Shown in pieces: positions 24,103 through 36,379 of a DNA stretch of 64,000 nt (its first letter is position 1; every line of letters begins with the position of its first letter). The stretch is taken from the NCBI GenBank assembly GCA_035041965.1, contig JAPYMA010001685.1, positions 50,832 to 114,831 on the forward strand, read 5' to 3'. The notes under the pieces are model-generated. The model saw only the letters and a program-made list of their open reading frames with translations. It did no database searches and was not told the DNA's origin. The position numbers and the translations under genes are program-made. Origin of the DNA: Anisakis pegreffii (lineage: Eukaryota; Nematoda; Chromadorea; Rhabditida; Anisakidae).

Positions 24103-25670
24103 TTTACCATAACATCACACAAGCACCGATCACCATCTGGAACATTTGCAATGCTCAAAATTCCTACAACATTTGCATACCAACCGTTCCTTTCCGTGAT
24201 ATTAGTCGCGGGAATTCAAATGATTTCAAGCATATTTTTATTCTGCAAGAAACAACTCAAACACAATAGTGCAGTAAGAAATAACAACAAATGTGAGTTT
24301 TATAATCCAGACACGTTATAAACTGCAAGTAATGTATAGCATATTACTGTTGCATAATTATTTATTCTGACGAAGGGGTACATGAAACCATGGGTTCGGC
24401 TAGCCAAAGTCGCTAAAACCCACCTTTAAGCTTTTTGATTAACGGGCAGAAATACGCCTCTCAAGCAGGCGTGATGGTTTAGAATACCCGTGGTTTACCT
24501 TCCTGGTTCAGGGTTTACCCGGAATTTGTCAAGTAAATATCATGACTTATCCGAGATTTATTCGGCTCGAAATGTTCGGGAAAGCCGAGCATTTTTTTGT
24601 GGGAATCAGTTTAAGTGGAACAGGTGAAACTTGCCCATGAAGTTGTTCTCCTTTCATGATTTCTCACCCAAAATCGCAAAATTTATTATTCTCTAACCAA
24701 ATTTTCGGATAGTTCGTCTCACATTTGTCTACACAGCTTCTTAAAAGATCTGGAAACTTGTTCGACTCACGACTGAGGTTTTACCAATTTCTGGGCTAAC
24801 CCTCCACTCGGTGATCTTGAGAATTTCCCGGGAATCTGGAAATTTCCCAGGTCTATTTCGGATCGGGAACAATTCCACGTGCCAGCGCAACATCGTGAAT
24901 GGAACAATGAAAATGGACGATCATAAATCGCAATATTTCTTCAAATTTAAGAATCGAGCAGCGCAAACTAATTGTGGCGAAATGTCCACCAACGAAATGA
25001 TGTCATCTCATTCAGTTGTACAATCGTTTCGCCAAAGTGTTAAGAAATTCAAAAGGTTATGAGGTTATGCCCTGGTCACATTTCGCCACACCATCTACGT
25101 TTCCAAACTGTTGAAGGGACATCATTCGAGTGAATTTATATGACAGATACCGGTAATAAGCTTTTCCAGCTCTCTTCTCTCGTTGGAATGGCCCATGCAA
25201 TAAACTGAATCCGAAACCGGAGAGTGAGCATTGCATGAGTTGTTTCGGCGCGGGAGGGCATTTCGCCACAATGCGCCCAAGCTTTTAGCGCATTCTTAAA
25301 ACATACACGCACGTCTTGCCAGAGATTCAGGCCGTCATATTTGTCCACAACATACGAATAGAGCTAGCCCCATCGGTTCTTTCAGGTTCAATTATCCATA
25401 AGGTTTCCGGAGCCCCGACCCTACCACTTTCCCACAACCTCATTCAGAGTGCCCCCAAGTGGTCTCGCTTCCATATCTTCCTGCGGGTCGGCTGTCTCAA
25501 AACCTGGAAACCTAGAGCCTGCAAGTACACATAGGCATGCAATGGTGTCACTGGGTTTAACACGGTGGCCTCGAGATGATATTGGACGGGGATATGAAAT
25601 TAATATTGGAACGGCAGTTTAGGGTTGAGTAGCTGAACGATTTGACCCTTCCGTTGCTAACATTCGAAAC

Positions 25671-25842
25671 TTACGAAAGACAGAAGGTTGCTCCAATGGC
25701 AAAAGCTACCTGGTTTGGAGGGAGCTCAACGAGGTGACGTCCATAGACGCCATTCGGACAGGACGAAATTCTCAAGGGAAGTACGTGATTACAAGGACTA
25801 TTATTATTAATACTATTATTTTCATTATTATTATTATTATTT

Positions 25843-25909
<67 letters not shown>

Positions 25910-26361
25910 CACAATTGCTCTCTATACTATGACTCTTCACAACAAAATTGTTCAGAATAACATTACTCCAATTTCGATTACCTTTGCAATTATTTGGATT
26001 GTTATCACTATAATTATAGTAACTAAAATGATCTGTAGCTACTATGCTGCTGATTTTGCTGATACTGCATCTTTTACAGTTAATATTGCTATTATAATTA
26101 CTATTATTAGTATTATCATTGTTATTATTATTGCTATTATTGTTGCTATTATTGTTATGATTATTATTCGTATCATTATTATTACTATTATTATTAATGT
26201 TATTATTATTATTAATATTATTATTGTTATTATTATTGTTATTATTATTATTATTATTACTATTATTATTATTGTTATTACGATCATTAGTATTGTTACT
26301 GACAACATTATTATTAATAACAGTATTATTGTTATTATTAGTATCATTAATATTATTATTG

Positions 26362-26402
<41 letters not shown>

Positions 26403-26674
26403 GTTATTATTATTATTAGTAGTAGTAGTACTCTTATTGACAGCCGGTCGGACTATATTGGATCTTTGTGTTGAAAAACAGCTGAGCCCAAGACAGCTGT
26501 AAAGTGTGGTGCGGACCTCTTTTCGGATGTCGTTTTGCCTGAGAGTTATAACTAAGACCAGGTTAATTGAGTTCACATAGGTGAGGAGTCTCGTGTAGGT
26601 GGTGTAGTCATCGATGGAATTCAGCGGTCGAATGTGCGCATATGCTGAGACAATATTCGGGATGACGTCCAGAA
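25671..26674 (-). CDS. seven-transmembrane receptor, last exon (TM6 end, TM7, C-tail)
   Basis: Acceptor TTTCAG; entered in phase 2 after a GTT codon split over the junction. It completes TM6 (VLDVIPNIVSAYAHI), has a short loop, then TM7 (LLTYVNSINLVLVITL, where NSINLVL replaces NPxxY) and a basic helix-8-like RQNDIRKEVR. About 40 residues on, the frame enters an AAT/AAC tract encoding a long Asn-rich tail, and stays open to 25671. The tail may be translated, or the true end or a splice donor may come before the repeat; openness across AAT repeats is not evidence in itself. TM part confident, 3' end uncertain. Confidence 0.65.
25796..26430. repeat. (ATT)n microsatellite block overlapping the receptor C-tail frame
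   Basis: Pure ATT at 25826-25912, then ~170 bases of mixed sequence, then imperfect ATT/GTT/ACT to 26430. On the minus strand it encodes Asn with Thr/Ser/Ile interruptions. Confidence 0.9.
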
Positions 26675-26890
26675 CTGAAATGTACATGAGGTATTATGTG
26701 CTGGGTGTTGTTGTGGGGACGGGCGATTTTTGGATATATAGAACGGAGACCCGGTCCCCGAGTCCCTGTCGTTGTGCCTGTCCTTGACTTTTGGCGAGTT
26801 GACCGCAATTGTTTGGTGTTGACTGGAAAATTTACCGTCTCTTCCCTTCAATCCCCACTTCTAGACCGTATGGACCCCCGTCTCCCCTCT

Positions 26891-27222
26891 TAAGGATGAT
26901 ATTGAGATAAATCTGTGATCTCTTGTTTATCGTTCACAGTTTCTCGTGTGTCTCTCTGTAGTGCTTTGCATATCATGTATTCTCTGACCATCATTGGCAA
27001 CTCGTAACCATTGTTTTGTGATCAGCTAAACCCAGCGACTATATGGGTAGCTCAATGTAGTCGATTTCAGTATCAGTGTCAGTACTCAGTCTCAGTGTAT
27101 CAGTACCAGTTAGTGTGTTGTTGAACTGAGAACTCACTATCGTCACTCGCATTTAATGTAGTATTGTACTGGCCATTGTCGGCATCTTTCGCAATCGTCA
27201 GTTGCATCGTCACTCTACTCAA
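26891..27222 (-). mobile_element. LTR-like dispersed repeat, copy 3 (diverged, inverted)
   Basis: Inverted and diverged relative to the copies at 10583 and 20959. Both ends match (CATCCTTAA... and ...TTGAGTAGAGTGA on the minus strand), with extra sequence near 27060-27150. It lies in the last intron of the receptor gene. Confidence 0.6.
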
Positions 27223-27528
27223 TCATCATTATCATCCTTATTAATTAGTGTGGAAAAACTAAATTATTAATTGTCGCCTTCAATTCAGCAACACAACTAA
27301 CATCACAAACACCCTCAGGGCTCTGTGGAAATTCCTTTACACTTCATAGACCCCCACCGCGCCCCTAGAGCCCCGTGGACCCCTTCTAGACCGCATGGAA
27401 CCTTCGCCCACTCCAGATCTCATCGGTACCCTCTGGATCCTCTTTCCGAGCTAGCTGCCAAAATGTTTGTCCCTGATGAAAGTCACATTTCTTCATGAGA
27501 ACAACAGGAAAGTGGCACGAGCACTCAC

Positions 27529-27746
27529 CGAATGTAATCGCACATGAGGTCAACATGACTTGGGTGAATCTGCGTTGACTCTTTAGGAAGTTAATCAGAG
27601 TGGATGACGGCTGGAATGTGTTTTGAATGGTTCGTGTTTGAAGACGGATCATCACCGCCAACATCACGGCTATACTGAGTGCTGAGAAGACGGCTCGATG
27701 ACATGTGAGAACCGTGTAAAGAGTCTGTGGCAAATAGTCCGATTGT
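27529..27746 (-). CDS. seven-transmembrane receptor, exon 4 (TM5-TM6)
   Basis: Acceptor CTTTCAG; donor ATTCG|GTGAGT; phase 2 in, phase 1 out. Encodes QSDYLPQTLYTVL, then TM5 (AVFSALSIAVMLAVMI), intracellular loop 3 with RTIQNTF and KSQRRF, and the start of TM6 (TQVMLTSCAITF). Confidence 0.8.
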
Positions 27747-27794
27747 CTGAAAGTGCGCGTTTATCGAAAAATCTGCCATGTTTCGCGGTACTCA

Positions 27795-27990
27795 TTCAAT
27801 CTGGCTAAAGACATTTTGCCTAACGACAATCTGCCTAAAGACATTTTGCTTAGCGACAATCTGCCCGAAGACACATTGCCTAACGGACAGTTTGCCCAAC
27901 TTACGGTTTTTAATGGATATTTCGCCTAATAGGCAAACTGTTCCTTAGGAAAACATTGCCTAAATGTGTCTTTAGACGGATTGACTGGTC
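27795..27990. mobile_element. fold-back element family A, copy with both arms
   Basis: The left arm carries CTAAAGACATTTTGCCTAAC units. The centre is CTTACGGTTTTTAATGGATAT. The right arm is the inverse, ending GTGTCTTTAGACGGATTGAC. It lies in an intron of the receptor gene, 50 bases upstream of exon 4. Confidence 0.8.
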
Positions 27991-28196
27991 CCGATGTTTC
28001 GATTGAGCTCATCCACTCCAAAAGCTACACGAGATTAGGAGGAGGAGGAGAGGGGGGGGAGTGGATCACGGTTTCCTTTTCAGGATGATGAAGTGGGGGG
28101 GTGGAAAGGTATCACGAAAATATTTTCACTATCTGTAAGTTAAGTCATACTTCAGCAATTCTCTGGCTTCAGAAGATATAGGAGAAGCTTGCTTAC

Positions 28197-28426
28197 CTGC
28201 ATTCGAGATCCGTTTTAGATGGGATATTGCGATAGGATATAAACACAACACATGCAAACATTACAAATGATATTAGATATGATATGGTTAGTTGATAGTG
28301 AATCAGCTTGCGATTATTAACAAAATAGTAGATTGGTGCGTATACGGCTAATAGACGATCGATGCTACTCATCAACGATAGCACAGCGATCGAAGAAAAT
28401 ACGTAGAGATCGACAAGGACAATTGG
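28197..28426 (-). CDS. seven-transmembrane receptor, exon 3 (TM3-TM4)
   Basis: Acceptor TTTCAG; donor TGCAG|GTAAGC; phase 0 in, phase 2 out. Encodes TM3 (VDLYVFSSIAVLSLMSSI) ending in DRLLAVY, the counterpart of the rhodopsin-family DRY motif. TM4 (LTISYLISFVMFACVVFIS) follows, then loop 2 with a Cys (DLEC) that could pair with the Cys of exon 2. Confidence 0.88.
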
Positions 28427-28469
28427 CTGAAACAAGAATGGGATTTAGATGTGGGCCAAATGGAAGATC

Positions 28470-28680
28470 TTAAGTGATCAGCGAGCTTTTTGTTCCACTC
28501 TCTATTCCTCTTTCTTCTCTGTTCCACTTTCTGTTCCAACTGTTCTAGTTGGTTCCATTGTGCATGGTTTGTTTCATTCTGCTCTTGACGTGATTTCCAG
28601 AAATTTTTTCACATTCCATTCGTTGGAATAGAACAGGATTAGAACAGTTTAACTGAATAGAATAGGAACATCACTAAAAC
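28470..28680 (+). repeat. TGTTCCATTC-type pentamer repeat
   Basis: Short relative of the 13.8 kb satellite, with TTCTGTTCCA and, in inverse, GGAATAGAACAGGATTAGAAC near its end, so the block is partly palindromic. Confidence 0.5.
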
Positions 28681-29161
28681 GGAAGAGGAAGTCGTTGTTT
28701 GACCACAACCACTTACTATGAATGGAGTGAGTGCACAACATCGTTCGTTGTTTAGCTGCTTGTTTCATTCTTTCGATGCGGTATTGAATATGTCCCTATG
28801 TGAGTTTAGAGAGTCGACAGATTGATTTGACTAATGAGATTACAGAAATCCCTTGTGGGGTATTTAGGTTGCAAGATGGAGCAAAGAATCCACTAGAGGG
28901 GGTATTTTTCTGAAGGAGAGAAAAAATTGTTGAAGGAGCGAGCGGAACTGGAAATTGGAGCTGTTTCTGGGAGTTTTGGGTTCTGGGAATGTAGCGCTTT
29001 TTCAGATTTCTGGGAACTCTACACATTCTCGAATTCTTCAGCAATCATTTTGAGCATCCAGTCGAGCGTATGGTATTGTTGAGACCGGAAATTCATCAAG
29101 ATTTGCGGTAATTTTGTTGCAAAATCCGGAAATGCAACAACATTTTCCCCTTAAAACTTAC

Positions 29162-29283
29162 GTTGAATAGGCAGTATAGACCATTGGCACGTAATGGTGC
29201 GTAGTTGCCGGAAAGTAGTGTGATCACTATGCGATAGAAACCTTTCGCGAGATTAGCGAACCCTACAATCATTATATGATCGA
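29162..29283 (-). CDS. seven-transmembrane receptor, exon 2 (TM2 end)
   Basis: Acceptor TTATTGTAG; donor CAAC|GTAAGT; phase 1 in, phase 0 out. Completes TM2 (VDHIMIVGFANLAKGF) and ends LYCLF, where the Cys is placed as the conserved TM3 disulfide Cys. An upstream TTTCAG acceptor in the same phase would add 26 polar residues inside TM2, so the later site is preferred. Confidence 0.8.
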
Positions 29284-29471
29284 CTACAATAAAATAAAAC
29301 AGATCAACTGATGAAATATTTGAATCAATTTTATTCGGTGGGAATCCAACTGATTGCACTGAAATTTGATTTTAACTTTTGCATTTAATTTTGGGTGAGA
29401 GTCTGGAATTTTGGCTTTTGTGAAGGAATTTTTCATAATTTTAGGATTTTCACACACACACACACACAAAC

Positions 29472-29637
29472 CTGCAAGTGCGGCAAGTAGGAAAAGCGAT
29501 AGGAGACTACCGTATCGAATGCGTAATTCGGCATTTTTCAACAGTGCATAAACAACTGGTAGGTTTAGGGGGATTAGCACTGCACCGATTAGTATATAGA
29601 CAACTGCCGAGAAAACGTAAGAAGTGGACGCATTCAT
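29472..29637 (-). CDS. rhodopsin-like seven-transmembrane receptor, exon 1 (TM1-TM2)
   Basis: Start of a five-exon minus-strand gene (29637-29472, 29283-29162, 28426-28197, 27746-27529, 26674-25671). All phases agree; the full open model is 579 residues. The ATG at 29637 opens MNASTSYVF, giving an N-glycosylation site (NAS) just before TM1 (residues 8-31). TM2 begins at [13 protein letters not shown]. Family knowledge: G-protein-coupled receptor at the plasma membrane; overall style and the short N-terminus resemble nematode serpentine receptors of the srsx/rhodopsin-like type, but the exact class and the ligand are not decidable here. An in-frame start at 29688 would add a basic leader and seems less likely. 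Donor CTTGCAG|GTTTGT is followed by a (GT)n run. Confidence 0.82.
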
Positions 29638-30689
29638 CGGAGAGAAGACAACCGCACGGACGGACCGACGGACACCACACACTGCCACGATGGGTGTTGC
29701 TACCTACTGAAACAAAATGCTGAAATTATTCAGCAGCCTGACGAGACAGCAGTAGTAGTTCACTTCTGGAACGCTCAATAGAACTTAACTAATGCGCAAA
29801 ATTAGCTTATAATCATCTCATAAACCATTTTGCAATGATTAGGAATGAATTTATCACATCTATTAGAGCCGAAATGATCTAATTAGTGCTATTGAATGAT
29901 CGGCAATACGCAAAATTTAGTGCTGTTTTTGTTGAGAATGCTCTCAGAAATCCATTCAAACAAATTGGATTACAAGCGCTCATATCTGCCCAAGCAGACA
30001 ATATAAACTGCTTATGCGTTTCGTATTTCAGCTCATAATTTTTAACGATTTTCGTCAGCGATTACCAACTAATAACTAACATTTGGACTGTGACATTTTT
30101 TACGATTAAGAATTTTAATGATTTCATTTAACGATCGTTTGGCGTTAGTTATGGGCATCGTTAAAATATTACAGCAAAATTGTCATTGATAGCAATTAGC
30201 AATTAGGATATGGTTTGCTTTTTGGTCATGAACGACGAGAGCAAATTTTCTTTATCCATTCAGTCATATCATCCGATATGACTGTACGAATTCTCTTCTA
30301 AAACTGCTCCAAAAGATTTATTATTTAGGTGTTTCATTTAGACGGAAATATTGACTTGTTAGATTCGAGAGCTAATTGGCAGTTTCATGCACTTATCCTA
30401 GAGATATTATGCAATCAACTGTAGATTATTGCGCATTCAGTGACTAATATAATGAGATGGTTTCGGCCAGGAGTACAGATGTACTTGTTCAATCGAATGC
30501 ATGCAATTATGCAATGTGATCAGCTCGCTACAATTATAATACGCTCGAGAATAGACGTTATACAGGTGAATGTGAGAGATACTAGTCTCGGGTACTTAGT
30601 GAAAACTCAGTTTGTGAAAAATCTAAAGAGTTTGTGACAAAATCCTTATGGATGGCTTAATGATTGGCTTAGATCAGTGGTTCTCAAGT

Positions 30690-30729
30690 GATAATACTAA
30701 TAATAATAATAACAATAATAATAATAACA

Positions 30730-30762
<33 letters not shown>

Positions 30763-30830
30763 ATAATAATAGCAATAATAATAGCAATAATAATAATAAC
30801 AATAATAATAAAATAATGAATTAGCAATAA
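30690..30830. repeat. (AAT)n microsatellite
   Basis: AAT/AAC triplets. From here to 46.3 kb nearly all tracts have AAT on the plus strand, opposite to those before 27 kb. Confidence 0.85.
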
Positions 30831-31654
30831 TAACGATGTTTGTCCGGAAAGTTAAGCGAACAAGACACTAGAGCGAAGTAAGTTGTTGTTCCTTTTGATG
30901 GAAAGAATACAATCTCATTATGGAGCAATCTTATGAGAACGCTCATTACAGCAGTCTCATTAAATTTTCATGCTATTTGGTGAATGCGCGCAGATAAATG
31001 AGGATAAAGGCGGATAAAGGTGGATAAAGGCTGGTTACGAGAAATAACGAGATTTATATATAACAGAAATCCATACGAGTACATGATGGGATCAATCTGA
31101 AGTGAGTTTCTTAAAAAGAGCTCAACAATTCGCGCATTAACTCTATATACATCATCATCATAAAACCATAGGGGTTACCATCATCAAGCTACTAACGGCA
31201 TTCTCAGGTTTGCCCAATAACACAGCCATTTATTCACGCCTTGGGCTTTCGTATAACTTCTGGATTGAGAAAAACATTGTCTGGTGTTGCCGAGTAAATT
31301 TGCTTAATCTGGATAGAAACAGTTGGATTTAAAAGGATTGTTAAAATTATTAGAAGGGTGCTTTAAGAGGGCTTGTTGAAATCCCCTCAGATGCTCAATT
31401 GTGTTTGTTGTCTATGACTTGCAACTGTCCATGTCCTTCTGTTTTACAATCATCACATCACGTCTGCTGTAATACTAAATTGATAGATTGTACGCTTTGG
31501 GATTACTTCAATAAAAATTTAAAATTTATTTTATTCAATTAAATCCTCAAAATAATTATGATAACAATCGAAAAATATACGGATGAAATAGTCTCAAAAC
31601 CAATGCCACTGATAACTGTACGTGAACACCATTCATACTCATGAAAAAGCAATC

Positions 31655-31975
31655 ATAATAATAACAATAAAAATGACAAAAACAATAATAATAACGACAG
31701 TAATAATAACAATAATGATAACAATAGTAATAATAATGATAATAATAAAAGTAACAATATTAATCTAGAATCGCACACGAAACAAAATGAAGAAAAAAGA
31801 AACTGAACAACACACAAATGATATGTACCGAGAAGAGTACTGATAAAAACTGATAAGAACACTGACTGATATGATAACGGATTGGTGATATGCGCTGATA
31901 AGAGAGTGATTAATGATAATGATAACAATAATAATAAGCAATAATAACAAATAATAATAAGATTAACAATAATAA
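31655..31975. repeat. (AAT)n tracts flanking a CTGATAA-rich segment
   Basis: AAT/AAC triplets at 31655-31760 and 31915-31975. Between 31835 and 31925 lie at least five GATAA motifs, three of them ACTGATAA or CTGATAAG. Confidence 0.75.
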
Positions 31976-32139
31976 TGACACAAAATCATTACAAAATGCA
32001 CGAAACCACAAAAAACGCTCGATATGTAGAATTTCCTTCACAAAGGAAACATTGATATGTATGTTCTTGGAACACCGATGAATTGTAAAAATGAAATTGG
32101 TAGTAATGTACAACAATAATGTATATTAATACCAAATAA

Positions 32140-32156
32140 TAATGATAATAATAATG

Positions 32157-32238
<82 letters not shown>

Positions 32239-32262
32239 TAATATTGATAATACAATAATAAT
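32140..32262. repeat. (AAT)n microsatellite
   Basis: One of the purest tracts in the window, about 24 uninterrupted units at 32159-32235. Confidence 0.9.
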
Positions 32263-33552
32263 AACATCATATAAGTAAACAAAATTATCATTTATGAAAT
32301 CAGATTATGATACAATATACATTTCTAAACTGTACACATGACGCCAATGAATGAATGAATATCGCCAGAAAATCATGCGGAATATTTGGAAATTTTTATG
32401 AAAAAAGTCATTTTCACATTTGAAAATTCGCGAAAATTTGATCAGAAAGCGCGGAATATTACCAATTTTTCACTTTTATCGGTGAATATTCCTACGAAGT
32501 TGATGGGATGAATTGAAAATTTTCAAAAAAAAAAAAAACAAAAAATCACCACATTGTACGTGTGTGTGTGTGTGCTTTAAAGATCAACAACAATGCGAAG
32601 GGCGAAATTTTTTGAAAATAATGAAATCGATTGAAAAATCAATGAAATATTATTCGACGTGTCGGATTTCTCTCAATTTTTTCAGTTTCATTCGAAATTT
32701 TGAACATTCTCCTGTTGTAAAATACTAAAAAATTGAAAAATTACGCGAATTCGTCGCGTGCAAATCAGAGAAATGACCGTTTTTTATCGATGACATAGGG
32801 AATTTTTGATGATGAAAAATCCATCGGATTTGAAGTGATCGACAAAATATTTCGCTCCTCCGTTCAAGTGCACACATATGCAACAAGGTCGAGTCACCAC
32901 CACCTCATTGTTTTCAGGTCAGTTTCGAGAATTTGGAAATATTCACGGAGTTTCTCTAAAATTCGATTTTTCCGAACTCTCCACCCGTCCGACCCCAAAA
33001 AAAATTTCAGATCGCCGTGATTCTATCTTGTATTACAGCTAGCACTACTTTAAAATGATCTGAATCAGCACAATGTTAAAGGCTCCGCACCTGGATCTTT
33101 TTTTTTTCGTTGAAATTTCTCTGATATGCAAAAATTTTTCCGCTAAAATTCGTCAAATTTCCAATTATAACTGCCAATTTCCAGCACTTTCAATCGTTTC
33201 TTCCGGAATTTTTGAATCAAAATCTGAAAATATCGTCCAAATTATCGGCAGTCCTGAAGATTACTTCACGCGTGAACGTTTTTCCGCTTGACATTGCGAC
33301 AGCGACAGTTTTCCACAGAAATTTCCCATTCCATTCGCAATTTTTTGCCTCTTCGCATTAAATTTGTGAGAAAAATGAGAAAATTATTGAACATTTTCGA
33401 ATATTATTATCGACAACACAAATTGTTATATACACATGAAAAATGGAGTATTCATATATAAATATTAGATCCGAGTTTATATGATGACGATGTATTGGTG
33501 CAGTGATATGATTATACGATTCAACACGAGAACGGTGAACTTTTGTGATAAC

Positions 33553-33554
<2 letters not shown>

Positions 33555-33590
<36 letters not shown>

Positions 33591-33740
33591 TAATAATAAT
33601 AACATTAATAATAACAATAATAATGATAATGACCAATACTTAATAATACAACGCAATACTTTTACATTTGAAGCTCTCTTACAACACAATTTTAATGAGT
33701 TTATTATTATTATCACTATTGATATGGATATAAGTCATTA

Positions 33741-33775
<35 letters not shown>

Positions 33776-34360
33776 GTTATTATTACTATTGTTATCGAAC
33801 ATACACAAATAATAACAAATGAGAATAAATAATAACAATTAATAATAATAAAAACAATAATAATAATACAAATAATAATGAACAAAAAACAAAATAATAT
33901 AATAAAACTTATGAAAGAGATTAGACTGCTTAAAGCTGACTGATTTAATTGTGTGAACAGATATCTTAAATCTGCCTTAAAATTTGTATCTCTGATCCCT
34001 TTCAGATGGATTATAATAACAACAAATAATTAAAAAATAATGAATAATAACAAATAATAACAAATCTTAATAATAATTAATAACAACAAATGTTAATAAT
34101 AAATAAAAATAACAAATAATAATAAATAATAGTAATTAATGATATGATAATGACGATTTTATGATTAAAATCATTTTGAAAAAAACAACAGGCGAATTTG
34201 AAAATCATTAGTGATAATACTATTGATAATAGCGATAATAATAATAATGATAACAGTGACAACAATATTAATAAATAATAATAGTAATAGATAATAATAA
34301 CAATAATAATAAAGAATAATAAATAACAATAATAATAAACAAATGAAAATAACAAGTAAA
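33555..34360. repeat. cluster of (AAT)n and (ATT)n tracts
   Basis: AAT at 33555-33635, then ATT at 33695-33800 so the pair is inverted, then AAT at 33810-33900, 34015-34140 and 34215-34355. Confidence 0.85.
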
Positions 34361-34989
34361 ATTCGGAAAAACACCTTCAATGGTAAATTGAATGATTTAT
34401 AAAAGACGGCTCTCTATAATCGATAAGAATTCTCGACATAACAATGGTTCTGAAGCTGTTTGGCTCACTGCGCCTCGCTCAGGCCAAATGGCAGCCCCCC
34501 CCATCCCCCTCCCGCTCCAATGAACACAAAGCAGGAGATCAATTCACCTATCAAGTGAACTTCTGTCATTCCAACACACTCATCAATTCTTTGAGATGAA
34601 TCCAGTGTTTTGGAGGAATTATTTGACAACATGGGAAAAACATGAAAGTAAAATCGATGATCCTCCAGGACCTTCAAATCCTCTCTATCCCCAGATAGGA
34701 CCCCCACACCAATATTTGCCCTCCCCCCTCAGAGGTTACCCCCTCAATTGGTAGCACCCCCACATGGACCTCCTTCAGTATACAGGATCCCCACTCCACT
34801 TTATCAGAACCACTGTTACATCATGAGATTGATAAGTTTATAATGTTGTTCATTCAGACAGTTTGTCACATGACGAAAGATGTGTGCTGCGTGATGCTGT
34901 TGCTGATGTGTTTGTTTGTGGTGCTTTTGAAGGCTTGTTTGGACGTCCTTGGAGTCTTGGACGGAAACAAAATTTGGAATATTGTGAAC

Positions 34990-35046
34990 TGATAACGAAG
35001 TGATAAGCAACTGATAACGATATGATAACGGTATGATAAGGATAAC
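34990..35046 (+). promoter_or_regulatory. GATAA cluster downstream of the PTB stop
   Basis: Six GATAA motifs in about 55 bases, including CTGATAAC twice. In nematodes TGATAA is the core bound by intestinal GATA factors (established for C. elegans). A simple tandem repeat is an alternative explanation. Confidence 0.35.
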
Positions 35047-35206
35047 TCGATTACATGTTCATCACCATAATAATAGTAATAAAAACACTAATCATAATAA
35101 TAATAAAATTTCAGATTCAACAACCAAACACTATATATCACCGAATAACAAACAATAACAATACACAATGGTCGATCGAATAACAACAATCGAACGTCCG
35201 AAAACA

Positions 35207-35339
35207 TCAAATCCCGGATTTCGAGAATGACACACGCAAATGCGCATTATCGGCTAATTTAAAATTGTGCATCTCAATCAACGCCTCAATTGCCATCTCA
35301 ATATCTTGCAATTGCAGTAACGCCATTTTGTGATCTTTT
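35207..35339 (-). CDS. ptb-1: PTB exon 10, RRM4 C-terminal half
   Basis: Acceptor TTTTTTTCAG; phase 2 in; TGA at 35207-35209. Encodes [10 protein letters not shown] (the RNP1 strand of RRM4), a helix [16 protein letters not shown], and ends [10 protein letters not shown], almost the same C-terminus as vertebrate PTBs. The frame ends exactly where the family ends. Confidence 0.97.
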
Positions 35340-35904
35340 CTGAAAAAAATTATTGAAAAAAAATTTTTTTTTGACGAATAAAAAAGCACATTTCAAATAT
35401 TTCTCAGTTCGTTTGGTCATTGATTAGAGAGTTGGAGTTTTTCCGCTCCGCGAAATTCGCGCAAAATCGAGAGTGATAGTTGAAATCGGGAGTGATAAGT
35501 CGAAATCGAGAGTGATAACTCTCAAGAGTCGAGATTGCGCCTAAAAAAATCTGAAAGCCGAAGCTACACACACACACAATTGTACGTTCGGCCCACAGCT
35601 GCTTAAAACTGGGAAAACAGAGAGAGCGAGAAAGAAGCAACGCATTCGAAAGCGCATTCATCGTCGAGCACGTGCTATGCGCGGATATTTGGGACATTTT
35701 TCAGGTTTATTAATTCACCGATGAATTTTGATTCAAGTGCGTTGAGAAGTAACACTACTAGTTGGGTTTAACGTGGAATGTTCGAAATTTGAGTGGTAAT
35801 GAACACATTTGATGGATGGAAACGCAATGCAATTGTGCAGTTGAATGTCAAATTTGAAAATGAAGCGGATGTGAAGTGAAAAATTAACGAGAATTAACGA
35901 TACC

Positions 35905-36112
35905 CGGTCAATTTGCTTAAAGAGATTGTGCCTAATGACAGCCTGCCTAAAGACAAATTACGGAACGGATAGTTTGCCTAAGGAACAGTTTGCCTATTAG
36001 GAAAAATATCCATTTAAAAACTGCTCGTTAGGCAAACTGTGCGTTAAGCAATGTGTCTTTAGGCAAACTGTCGTTAGGCAAAACGTCTTTAGGCAGACTG
36101 ACCAGTCACGGA
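35905..36112. mobile_element. fold-back element family A, full copy
   Basis: Both arms are present: CCCGGTCAATTTGCTTAAAG at the left, TGTCTTTAGGCAGACTGACC at the right, with centre ATATCCATTTAAAAACTG. It lies in the last PTB intron, ~30 bases from exon 9. Confidence 0.85.
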
Positions 36113-36142
36113 ATTAACGATAAAACGCAAAAAGTAACGAAC

Positions 36143-36347
36143 GGAAAGAATTTGAAGCCTTTTGGCGTGAAACCACGCTGTTCGAACGCACTCGTCAAAT
36201 ACTCTTCGGTAATATTCGGCGGTATATTTGACAAGTGTAATGTGGCGCTTGGTGGGTAAATATTCATATAGTTCTTACTGCCTGGCTTCTTGAAGCGATG
36301 CAGCGGCGACTGTGAATAATCTCGCGTTAAACCCGCATCAGGTTGAC
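36143..36347 (-). CDS. ptb-1: PTB exon 9, linker 3 and RRM4 N-terminal half
   Basis: Acceptor ATTCAG; donor TTTCC|GTTCGT (a non-consensus donor with GTTC); phase 1 in, phase 2 out. Encodes [20 protein letters not shown], then [20 protein letters not shown] and GFKFF. This is the hallmark linker and RNP2 of PTB RRM4, which recognises pyrimidine-rich RNA. Confidence 0.97.
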
Positions 36348-36379
36348 CTGAATTTAAATTTCTTTTTGAGTTCCTCATT

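Larger units (their letters stand above)
21936..25670. other. intergenic region between convergent genes
   Basis: Lies between the 3' ends of the plus-strand unknown gene and the minus-strand receptor gene. It contains an ATT block (22405-22680), a complex repeat cluster (23036-24102), and otherwise no supported exon. Open frames at 24811-25062 and 25316-25534 have no recognisable protein sequence or splice context. Confidence 0.55.
29700..35206. other. region between the receptor 5' end and the PTB 3' end
   Basis: No supported exon. It would hold the receptor promoter and the PTB 3' UTR and terminator, neither of which I can delimit. It contains AAT microsatellites and GATA-rich segments (listed), a short GGATAAAGG tandem at 30995-31035, and AT-rich unique sequence. 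Confidence 0.5.

Noticed and set aside
33481..33822. Poly-Asn and poly-Tyr open frame
   Set aside because: Microsatellite translation with no splice sites or domain.
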